Of a DNA stretch of 64,000 nt, positions 45,457 through 52,350 are shown piece after piece. The position numbers and the translations under genes are program-made. The notes beneath the pieces were generated by a model. It was given only the letters and a program-made list of their open reading frames with translations, was not told the origin of the DNA and ran no database searches. The first letter of the stretch is position 1, and every line of letters starts with the position of its first letter. The stretch lies in NCBI GenBank assembly GCA_020161265.1, contig JAIUOC010000010.1:186001-250000 (forward strand), in the 5' to 3' direction. The DNA is from Chloroflexota bacterium. Lineage in GTDB: Bacteria; Chloroflexota; Chloroflexia; Chloroflexales; Herpetosiphonaceae.

Positions 45457-45790
45457 CAATCCATTCCTGCGTGATTGGCGATGGAACCGACCGACTGAGC
45501 TGCCCAGCGGTAAACGCGGCCTGATCTTTGGCCGTCAATACCCTGCGGAGCCAATAGCCAAGAATCACGACCAGTCCGGCCCCACCGGACAACAACAGCA
45601 GCGCCACGCCAAAAAAGACATAGAGCGGGTCGATCAAGAGACAAAAAACGGTAAACCACGCAATGATCGTGAGCATGCCGAGCATGTAGGTGATTGGTGG
45701 TTTCAAGCGCCATGGGTGATCCCACAAGGCAAGATGTTCAGTGGCTAAGCTAATGGCACAGCCAAGGGTGCAAATCAGCAATTCAATCAT
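45440..45790 (-). CDS. Small membrane protein, phage early operon
   Basis: 116 residues. MIELLICTLGCAISLATEHLALW, then two or three more hydrophobic helices (TYMLGMLTIIAWFTVFCLLIDPLYVFFGVALLLLSGG, LVVILGYWL). Could act at the membrane, for example in superinfection exclusion, but that is only a suggestion. Confidence 0.6.
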   Translation of the reverse strand: MIELLICTLGCAISLATEHLALWDHPWRLKPPITYMLGMLTIIAWFTVFCLLIDPLYVFFGVALLLLSGGAGLVVILGYWLRRVLTAKDQAAFTAGQLSRSVPSPITQEWIDGSDR

Positions 45791-45808
45791 CAAAACCTCA
45801 TCAAACAA

Positions 45809-46188
45809 CTGAGAGACGAAAACGAAGGTCTGTAGTAAGCTTTTGATAGTGTGTTTTGGGCAGGCCTACGTGATTTCCTGCCCGTTGATCGTGGTGCAAC
45901 ATTGGCAACGGTGCGGCGGTTTGCCGAGGTGGGGTCATCGCCCATAGCCTTGTGCCGTTGGAAGTTGCGATCCCGCGCTGGTTGCGCACGATATGCCACG
46001 ACTGCGTATTGAATTGTTAAGGTAGTCCTGCTTGTGAACATTGCCGCTGTTCCGCACAACAGCGGGTGAGAATTGATACATACCGAGTTGCGCCACGTTG
46101 GCGCTGGTGAGCAGGTAGGGCTGCTCAGGCCGTGCCGCTGACGCTTGCGGCGCTGCAATATGGCTTGCAGCCGATAGCCAAAATCTGA
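45809..46188. other. Stretch without a convincing gene
   Basis: 380 bp in the minus-strand early operon. One minus-strand frame without an ATG near its start reads as ...LTSANVAQLGMYQFSPAVVRNSGNVHKQ before a stop, which looks more protein-like than the others. It may be a decayed or late-starting gene. No start with a ribosome site was found. Confidence 0.4.
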
Positions 46189-46407
46189 TTAGTACGGCTG
46201 ATAATTAATTGGCTCGAGCGCTTGCCAGTAGGTAAGCTGGCCCAAGCCCATCTGTACCGCTGTAACCGTCATGCCAGTTGCAAAGCTCTTTGAATAATCA
46301 CGAACGGTATAGCGATCGGTGTCGGTTGTAACAATCAAGGTGTTATGGTCATCGGCCCCATATAAAATCGAAACAGTTCCAGTAATCATTGGTAGTGGCT
46401 GATTCAT
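46189..46407 (-). CDS. Small beta-rich phage protein
   Basis: 72 residues from ATG 46407 (AGGAG eight bases before). ITGTVSILYGADDHNTLIVTTDTDRYTVRDYSKSF: small beta barrel-like. Unknown. Confidence 0.55.
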   Translation of the reverse strand: MNQPLPMITGTVSILYGADDHNTLIVTTDTDRYTVRDYSKSFATGMTVTAVQMGLGQLTYWQALEPINYQPY

Positions 46408-46442
46408 TGGGTGGCTCCTATCCTTGAACAGGGATTGAAACA

Positions 46443-46997
46443 CTAGGCGGCTGCTTTAGTTAGCGCGGTATAGAGGTGTTGGCGCATCAGCGAATCGGCT
46501 TCGTTATAGGTCGAGCGATAGCCCAACAATTGGCCAGCGCTGTACACGCCCCATTCGCTCAAGGTGAGGCAGTAGAACGCGCCCGTTTTGTCGCTGGATT
46601 CGCAACTTGGGCACGTGCAGATTGGCTTTTTGATTTTGCGAGTGGTCTTTTTGGTGCGTGGGCGAGCAGGGGCAATTGGAGCTGGCGGAGCTACCAGCAG
46701 GCTAAGGTGCGAAATCAAACTGGCTGCCATGAAGATATTGGCAACGCCAGCAACAACCGAGGTTTCACCGTTCTCATCGTCGTGGTAGATCGTGCAAAAG
46801 TGTGGGTTGGTTGGGCTTGGGGTTTCAAGCACGCGCAAGCCCAAATCGTTGTTGAGGTTGATCGGGGTAAACTGGGGTTGAGGGTTATTCGCCAGTTTGG
46901 CCAAGGTTTCAGGTTGATTAGCGATCGAATTTTCTGCATCGGAGAGGGATTGGGCTGTGCTCAGGTGGGTACGAATGACCTCAATAATGGTATTCAT
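46443..46997 (-). CDS. Phage protein with C-terminal zinc ribbon
   Basis: 184 residues. Helical N-terminus, a basic linker (RPRTKKTTRKIKKP) and CTCPSCESSDKTGAFYCLTLSEWGVYSAGQLLGY near the end with four cysteines that can bind zinc. Probably a nucleic-acid-binding early protein. Near the start of the left operon. Confidence 0.6.
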   Translation of the reverse strand: MNTIIEVIRTHLSTAQSLSDAENSIANQPETLAKLANNPQPQFTPINLNNDLGLRVLETPSPTNPHFCTIYHDDENGETSVVAGVANIFMAASLISHLSLLVAPPAPIAPARPRTKKTTRKIKKPICTCPSCESSDKTGAFYCLTLSEWGVYSAGQLLGYRSTYNEADSLMRQHLYTALTKAAA

Positions 46998-47025
46998 AAG
47001 TTTGCTCCTTGGTTGGTGGTTATGG

Positions 47026-47247
47026 TTAGGCGGCTTGTTGATTGTTTTCTAAAGTATTTTGTTTCTCAAAGTGAACAATCTGAGATAAAAAAAGAGGATG
47101 AGTTCTAAATAAATCTTCTGCTGTCGCCGAGGCCGATTTATCATTAGTTTCAGCCAACAATCTAATGAATTGAATAATCTCATCAGACAACATATAAGTA
47201 GCTGATTTTTTTCGGGGTGGACGGGTTGTCGCATTCAATCGACTCAT
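47026..47247 (-). CDS. Small regulator-like protein, first gene of the left operon
   Basis: 73 residues. Basic N-terminus (SRLNATTRPPRKKSATYMLSDEIIQFIRLLAE) resembles a ribbon-helix-helix start. First gene after the strong leftward promoter; could be a Cro-like or early regulator. No family is certain. Confidence 0.55.
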   Translation of the reverse strand: MSRLNATTRPPRKKSATYMLSDEIIQFIRLLAETNDKSASATAEDLFRTHPLFLSQIVHFEKQNTLENNQQAA

Positions 47248-47276
47248 AAATACCTCGCTTTCGTTTACTAAGATGA

Positions 47277-47305
47277 ATTGTACACTTTAGGAAACAAAAA
47301 GTCAA
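47277..47305 (-). promoter_or_regulatory. Leftward early promoter (PL-like)
   Basis: On the minus strand TTGACT (47300-47305), 17 bp, TACAAT (47277-47282): close to consensus. Drives the minus-strand early operon. Confidence 0.85.
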
Positions 47306-47318
47306 GAACTTTTCTTGA
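47302..47318. promoter_or_regulatory. Operator palindrome of the lysogeny switch
   Basis: TCAAGAA, CTT, TTCTTGA: perfect 7-3-7 inverted repeat. It overlaps the -35 boxes of both divergent promoters, so one bound repressor would cover both. Confidence 0.75.
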
Positions 47319-47343
47319 ATTATCTTATATCATGATCTATACT
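47315..47343 (+). promoter_or_regulatory. Rightward promoter of the XRE repressor
   Basis: TTGAAT (47315-47320), 17 bp, TATACT (47338-47343); AGAGGT and the ATG at 47370 follow. Confidence 0.75.
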
Positions 47344-47369
47344 CGCTTTTGTAGCATAAGAGGTTTCTA

Positions 47370-47750
47370 ATGTCGGGTCTACCTATTTTCCTTAAGCATG
47401 AAATGGATAAGCGGAACTTGGGGCTAAGAGATCTCGCATCTTTGGCCGATCTAGCACCATCCACATTATCCAAAATAATGAATACACCAAATCACACACC
47501 TGACTTAAAAACTCTTGCCGCACTTTCTAGTGCATTAAATCTTCCTCTGGGGAGATTGATTGAGGCTTGTGGATATGACGTTGGTTCCGTGGGGAATCCT
47601 GATGATGTTCAACGGCAGATTGCTGCAATTGCTGGAGCAGTGCCGGAGCTTCGAGAGATGTTCCTAGATCTGGCTCATTCGAATGATGATGTTCGGCGCT
47701 CTGTAATTGCATACATGAAATTGCTCGATCAAGAACGCCAGGCATCCTAA
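47370..47750 (+). CDS. XRE-family repressor of the prophage
   Basis: 126 residues. DKRNLGLRDLASLADLAPSTLSKIMNTPNHTPDLKTLAALSSALNLPLGRLIEACGY is the XRE/Cro-CI helix-turn-helix (residues about 13-70). The C-terminal half (EMFLDLAHSNDDVRRSVIAYMKLL) is a helical dimerisation segment with no LexA-type peptidase. It lies just right of the divergent operator and is the probable CI-type lysogeny repressor. Induction mode unknown. Confidence 0.8.
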   Translation: MSGLPIFLKHEMDKRNLGLRDLASLADLAPSTLSKIMNTPNHTPDLKTLAALSSALNLPLGRLIEACGYDVGSVGNPDDVQRQIAAIAGAVPELREMFLDLAHSNDDVRRSVIAYMKLLDQERQAS

Positions 47751-48139
47751 TCACTCGATCAAACTTAGCAAAATCCATAAAACACCAACTCCCAAGTAGA
47801 ACCTGTGTTCGATTCTATCATAGCCCTATAGGAAACAAAGATTACAACATCATTACGTTCACTGTAAAAAGAGCGCTGTCAAGTGCTTAATTTGTTGTAT
47901 GCAAATTATTGCATGTATTTGACAGATATGCAATAGGAAATAAATTTCCTGCTAATAGGAACGCAGGTACAAATAGCGTGAATAGCGGAAATAGTGTGCG
48001 TTACGTGCATTAGGCACATTATGAATTTTACGCTTGTCAAGTGTGAAATTTCTGTAGGATGATAAATTTTGACTGTATGCAATAAAATATATTCTATCCA
48101 GTCAAAATTTCACCTAATGCTGATACAGTAGAGGTTCAT
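47751..48139. other. AT-rich non-coding region with inverted repeats
   Basis: 389 bp upstream of the winged-helix gene. Holds a perfect 12-bp inverted repeat AAATTTTGACTG (48064-48075)/CAGTCAAAATTT (48099-48110) with a 23-nt loop, ATGCAA-ATTA-TTGCAT near 47900, and several TATGCAATA words. TTGACA near 47929 could be a -35. Probably a control region or a binding site cluster for the downstream protein. Confidence 0.55.
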
Positions 48140-48631
48140 ATGCCAGATCCTCAAGACCAGAGCAAACCCCATTTACCAAAGCTTATTGAAGGTGATATTC
48201 TCATCCCTTTCTCCCCAAAGCTGGCGAAGGTGTTAGGGCATCTTGAGGCACTCTTTCTTCAACAACTCCACTATCACACATATTACCGTTCGCAGCCTTA
48301 TCTTTTTGTTGGGCAGTATACCTGGCATGAAAAATCCTATAGCGACTGGTGCTCAGAACTGAGGCAGGCCAAACCCAAGACCTTACAAATTGCTGTTCGT
48401 AAACTTGAGAAGCATCACATTATTTATAGTTGTGCCGTCAACATGCGATTTGACCAGCAGAAGTGGTACACCATCAATCAGCAAGCAATCCAAGTAATAA
48501 ATACGGCTCTAGAGGAGTTGGCTCGGCTTGATAAAAAACAGGTTTATGAACATTTAGCATCACTAATTGAGCCACATTATGACCGGAATGCAAGTGATCG
48601 ATTCTTGGCCGCATTAAGGAATAGCGAGTAA
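48140..48631 (+). CDS. Winged-helix replication-type phage protein
   Basis: 163 residues; GAGG before ATG 48140. FSPKLAKVLGHLEALFLQQLHYHTYY and WCSELRQAKPKTLQIAVRKLEKHHIIYS match the N-terminal winged helix of phage and plasmid replication proteins that read as 'LQQIHYW'. There is no second domain. It may bind the inverted repeats upstream and act as a regulator instead. Its role in the switch region is unproven. Confidence 0.6.
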   Translation: MPDPQDQSKPHLPKLIEGDILIPFSPKLAKVLGHLEALFLQQLHYHTYYRSQPYLFVGQYTWHEKSYSDWCSELRQAKPKTLQIAVRKLEKHHIIYSCAVNMRFDQQKWYTINQQAIQVINTALEELARLDKKQVYEHLASLIEPHYDRNASDRFLAALRNSE

Positions 48632-49057
48632 CTTATGGGTATGTGATTCTATTGAGGGGGTGTATACGTTGTAGTTACACACGTCTAAATAACAGAATCT
48701 CCAGATCCTTAAAAATAGACGCTCTGAGGTTCCTTAATTAAGGTGCTAATAGCATCTTAAATGCTGGAGCTGTTAACTTAAAAATAATATCCGTAATACC
48801 ATCCATCCCTACCAAAGCAAGCACCCGCTGGCGCGGGTGGGTAATAATAGAAAAAACCTCGTTCTCAAACCCAACTACAACGGAATAGATGGGATGGATG
48901 GGAGGGATGGATGGATGGATGATTTTTCACCAAACGTTCCAACCTAGGTTACTAAAAATCGCCAATATTCGAATTTTCACGGATTTGGAACTTTGATCCA
49001 AAAAACGCTCTCACATTGCATCTAATCTTACGAACAGTTAATCCTGAAGGAGTGCTG
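48632..49057. other. Non-coding gap with GGAT repeats and hairpin
   Basis: 426 bp. CACCCGC/GCGGGTG hairpin (48822-48839), an 11-bp inverted repeat CCATCCATCCC (48799-48809) matching GGGATGGATGG (48891-48901 and 48904-48914), and a short GGAT-type microsatellite to 48922. CCTTAATTAAGG palindrome near 48732. AT-rich elsewhere. No gene seen. Confidence 0.5.
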
Positions 49058-50092
49058 ATGGGTATTCGATTTGGCAAGCGGATAAAGTTAGGTAAATACG
49101 TGAGCCTCAACATCAGTAAAGGCGGCGTAAGCATGAGCGCTGGGGTAAAGGGAGCACGAATTACCACTGGGCGACGTGGAACCTACCTGACTGCTGGGAT
49201 ACCAGGTAGTGGCATTAGTTATCAAACCAAACTAGGGGGATCGTCAGCTCAGCGCGGGTCATCAGCCGTAGCCCATCGCGGCGGCTCGGCAATGCCCCAA
49301 GCAGCTCGTGCAACACCACCCGTAAAACCGCCTAGCCCATCATTCCTTGCACCGAAGCACGAAAAAGAATTTTATAAAGCGCTTGAAGATTTTCGCTCAG
49401 GCAATCGCGATGCTGCGCTCAATCACTTCCTGCAAGCAGCGGATCGTGAACCAAGCGCGGCATTGCTGGCAGTAGCAATCATGGGGACACGCGATCCGCG
49501 TGCGGTTGGGTTATTAGAGCGCGTGATTATGAGCGATGTACAATTTCCTACCGAACTTATGGCCAAATATTCTGTCACCAGTGCCAAAATGACTCTTGAT
49601 ATTACTCGCTTCAGTGATGCCCAAGTGCCACTCGATGCCTTAGGCGCGGCATTGATTCTTGCCGAGGCCTATCAAGATCAAGGTCGGCTCGATGATGCGG
49701 TTGGGTTGCTGGAAGAAGTTGATGAAATTGCCGACGAGCCAGCCGTAACCTTATCGTTATGCGAGCTGTACGCTATTCGTGGCCACTGGCAAGGCGTTAT
49801 TCAAGCAGCTCAGAAAATGACCGTAGTTGATGACATTACCTTTGAAATCAACTACATCTATGGGCTTGCCTTACAACAACAAGGGCTGCATGAAGCGGCG
49901 CTCGATGTATTTACCAATGCGCTGAAAAAGCAAAAAGACCAAGATCCGGTCTTAGTGCTCGAAATGAGCTATGCGCGGGCAATTAGCTATGAAGCAACCA
50001 ATAAGAAAGCCCAGGCACGCAAGGAGTTTGAGAAAATCTATGCAGCAAACACGCAGTTTCGCGATGTACCCCAGCGGCTGGGGCTGGGGTAA
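49058..50092 (+). CDS. DUF4236 domain protein with TPR repeats
   Basis: 344 residues from ATG 49058 (AAGGAG before). The first 55 residues (MGIRFGKRIKLGKYVSLNIS...GRRGTYLTAGIPGSGISY) are a DUF4236 domain, known from many uncharacterised bacterial proteins. Residues about 100-340 form tetratricopeptide-like helical pairs (AAVLAVA, ALILAEAYQDQGRLDDAVGLLEE, LALQQQGLHEAALDVFTNAL). First gene of the AT-rich cargo block; probably a protein-interaction scaffold. Confidence 0.8.
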   Translation: MGIRFGKRIKLGKYVSLNISKGGVSMSAGVKGARITTGRRGTYLTAGIPGSGISYQTKLGGSSAQRGSSAVAHRGGSAMPQAARATPPVKPPSPSFLAPKHEKEFYKALEDFRSGNRDAALNHFLQAADREPSAALLAVAIMGTRDPRAVGLLERVIMSDVQFPTELMAKYSVTSAKMTLDITRFSDAQVPLDALGAALILAEAYQDQGRLDDAVGLLEEVDEIADEPAVTLSLCELYAIRGHWQGVIQAAQKMTVVDDITFEINYIYGLALQQQGLHEAALDVFTNALKKQKDQDPVLVLEMSYARAISYEATNKKAQARKEFEKIYAANTQFRDVPQRLGLG

Positions 50093-50146
50093 TAGTCATT
50101 TGCACAATCGGAGTGAAATTAGAGTAATACAAGAAGCAGGTAATTC

Positions 50147-50845
50147 ATGACCGAACTACCAAAGCAAGTAAAAATTCATGAATCTGGTAGACAATTGATG
50201 ACGATTATGAACCTTCTTTTAGAAGATGTCGATTACTGTTTCTTAGCTATTGATGATCTGAAGAAAAGAGGGTATTCATCAGAAGAGCTACAATTTTGGT
50301 ATCGGGCTGTAATACGATCTCTATTTGCATGGATTGAAGGGGTAATTTATCGTTTGAAACAATTTTCTATTGAATACGATGGAGTATTAAGTGAGAAATT
50401 AGATTCTAAACTCTATTCGTCATTACTTGATACTGAATACCAAATAAATGAAAAAGGAGAGATAGTTAAATCAGATAAGTTTATTCCATTGCCAAGAAAT
50501 CTAATTTTTGCATTTAAGATCTACGCCCATGTATATAATTGTCAATATAATGTTGAAACATCAACCCATCACTGGCGCAATTTTCGTGATGCCATAAAGA
50601 TACGAAATCGGATTACACATCCTAAAGTATCAGATGATATTACTATAACTGAAGATGAAGTCTTGCTCATAAAAGATGTTAGAAAATGGTTTAGTACTAT
50701 ATACCAAGAGCTTTATAATAAAACTCAGGCAGAAAATGATAGATTTATTGCAGAAAAAGAGAGAGAAGTTGAAGAACTAAAAAATAACATACTTGATTCT
50801 ATCAAGCAAAGAAATAATGGCCAAATTAGAAGAAAGGATACCTAA
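50147..50845 (+). CDS. HEPN-type protein adjacent to the CRISPR-like array
   Basis: 232 residues, very A/T-rich gene. The motif IKIRNRITHPKV contains R153-N-x-x-x-H158, the R-x4-H signature of HEPN ribonucleases and toxins, inside an all-helical fold (DVDYCFLAIDDLKKRGYSSEELQFWYRAVIRSLFAWIEG). A C-terminal coiled coil follows (FIAEKEREVEELKNNILDSI). No nucleotidyltransferase partner gene is present. It ends five bases before the first array unit on the same strand, so transcription probably continues into the array. HEPN assignment is by motif only. Confidence 0.6.
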   Translation: MTELPKQVKIHESGRQLMTIMNLLLEDVDYCFLAIDDLKKRGYSSEELQFWYRAVIRSLFAWIEGVIYRLKQFSIEYDGVLSEKLDSKLYSSLLDTEYQINEKGEIVKSDKFIPLPRNLIFAFKIYAHVYNCQYNVETSTHHWRNFRDAIKIRNRITHPKVSDDITITEDEVLLIKDVRKWFSTIYQELYNKTQAENDRFIAEKEREVEELKNNILDSIKQRNNGQIRRKDT

Positions 50846-50849
50846 AGCT

Positions 50850-51644
50850 ATCTTGTAAAAACAATCCTCGATAGGGGATTAAAACTGATCTTCGGGATGG
50901 TAGGGCGTGTAGTGTGTACTTCACATGCATTCGAACGATCTGAATCCTCGGAAAGGGATTAAAACACTTTGCATTCGCCGTTGATGTATCCGTGACAGCA
51001 AAATTCGAAAGACCTGAATCCTCTTTGGGGGATTAAAACGTCAAAATGATGTGCCGATGCGTGCTTGCCCGTTGGTCGGGACTCGAAAGACCTGAATCCT
51101 CGTCAGGGGATTAAAACTCAAAAGCGTTGTTGTATTTGTTGCCGTTGTATTCATTCGAACGACCTGAATCCTCGTTGGGGGATTAAAACCAAATAGGATG
51201 GAATTGATAGCCTGCGGGAACCTTGAAGATTCGAACGACCTGAATCCTCGTCAGGGGATTAAAGTGTCCAATCGTCAGTTGGCCGTACATCGTAGTGCAT
51301 ATAAACCCATTCAATTAGTCATAATCCTCGGCAGGGGATTACAACGTCCATGTTGGAAGCGCAGTCCATGTTGGTAACGGAGAATTTGAAAGACCATAAT
51401 CCTCGCCAGGGGATTAAAACACTGGGTTAATATCGCAGCGGCATGCGTAGTGGAATAGATTCGAATGGCCTTAATCCTCGTTAGGGGATTACAGCACGAT
51501 CGCGGCAACGTCAATGGTTAGACCAGCCCATTATGAGTTATCCTTAATCCCTTTGGGGGATTAAAACCCAAAGCCTTTAATTGGCTCTCGTTCATAGGCT
51601 CTCATGAATTCGAAGCACCTCAATCCTCGCGAGGGGACTGCAAG
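50850..51644 (+). CRISPR. Degenerate CRISPR-like array, 11 units, phage-borne
   Basis: Eleven 36-nt repeat units start at 50850, 50930, 51004, 51082, 51154, 51230, 51310, 51385, 51460, 51532 and 51609; spacers are 44, 38, 42, 36, 40, 44, 39, 39, 36 and 41 nt and unrelated to each other. The consensus is TTCGAACGACCTG, then AATCCTC, four variable bases, GGGGATTAAAAC. The stem AATCCTC/GGGGATT is kept while the loop differs between units (GATA, GGAA, TTTG, GTCA, GTTG, GGCA, GCCA, GTTA, GCGA). The 3' end ATTAAAAC resembles the crRNA 5' handle of type I/III repeats, which sets the plus strand as transcribed. The first and last units are the most altered. No cas gene is within the window. Confidence 0.8.
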
Positions 51645-51667
51645 CACCACCCAGTTGGGTGGTGCTT
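51642..51667 (+). terminator. Intrinsic terminator at the end of the array
   Basis: AAGCACCACCC, loop AGTT, GGGTGGTGCTT, then TTGTTT. It begins inside the last array unit and ends the HEPN-array transcript. Confidence 0.88.
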
Positions 51668-51876
51668 TTGTTTAAGCACATATGTTTGTCTTGTAGCGTT
51701 CGTTAGGAGGTGATAGAATAGCGCACGGTTTCTGAATCCTACTCACTACCTATGCCACCCCCATTTTCTTAAAAGGAGTGCTTACACGACATCGCGGCCT
51801 TGAAATACAACTAAGTTCAGTCCTTTGGGTTGATGTCAATCCCCTCTCCCTCATGATATACTCCAAGGAGGTTTCT

Positions 51877-52350
51877 TTGACGTGGCCTGATTTTTATCCT
51901 GCTGATTGCCCACCTGAAGATAGCCAGCCTACTGTAGGGATATTCTATCGATTTACTAGAACTAAGGAAGCTACTTCTGAAGACTTCAAGTCATTCAGGG
52001 AATTAGATTTCAATAAGAAATATGATCTTCCAGAATGGCAAGTATGTGGACTATCTGTTTTTATGGATCAAAGTACTGCAATACAGGTAGGAGCCAGAGT
52101 ACCAGCACTCAGAAAAAAGTATCCTGCCTGTAGAGCATTAACAGAAGAAAATGGAGTTTATAGACCAACACCAAGTGAAACGAACCCAGAACATCTTACT
52201 TGGTGGTATCCCACAGAATTCGAGCCATGGGTTACTTTTGAACATGATCCTGATGCTGATAAGCAAATTAGAAAAAAGATAGAGGAAATGCGGCAAGAAG
52301 CAGAGGCGAAAAAAAAAGCGCAAGAAGCTAGAAGAAATGGTGAAGTATGA
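51877..52350 (+). CDS. Hypothetical cargo protein A (pair with the next gene)
   Basis: 157 residues from TTG 51877, chosen because AAGGAGG lies five bases before it. TWPDFYPADCPPEDSQPTVG opens the protein; YRPTPSETNPEHLTWWYPTEFEPWVTF is a conserved-looking PTPS/TWW segment; the tail is a charged coiled coil (KQIRKKIEEMRQEAEAKKKAQEARR). Overlaps the next gene by four bases (ATGA), so the two act together. A/T-rich compared with the phage genes around. No function known. Confidence 0.6.
   Translation: MTWPDFYPADCPPEDSQPTVGIFYRFTRTKEATSEDFKSFRELDFNKKYDLPEWQVCGLSVFMDQSTAIQVGARVPALRKKYPACRALTEENGVYRPTPSETNPEHLTWWYPTEFEPWVTFEHDPDADKQIRKKIEEMRQEAEAKKKAQEARRNGEV

Noticed and set aside
45801-46158. 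122-codon minus-strand frame in the early operon
   Set aside because: Basic, low-quality composition (MQRRKRQRHGLSSPTC...) and no clear ribosome site; the alternative frame looks more protein-like but lacks a start. Left as unexplained DNA.
46420-46441. A single CRISPR-repeat-like hairpin (ATCC...GGAT followed by TGAAAC)
   Set aside because: Only one copy, a weak stem, and it lies in a normal gene-to-gene gap containing a ribosome site. It may be chance, though the TGAAAC end resembles a repeat handle.
51311-51514. Minus-strand open frame across four array units
   Set aside because: The repeated NPL.RI peptide is just the complement of the repeat units; no start signal.
50850-51644. Interpretation of the array as tRNA-like or protein-coding tandem repeats
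   Set aside because: No cloverleaf, no open frame through all units, and intervening segments are unrelated while units are a constant 36 nt, which is the CRISPR pattern.
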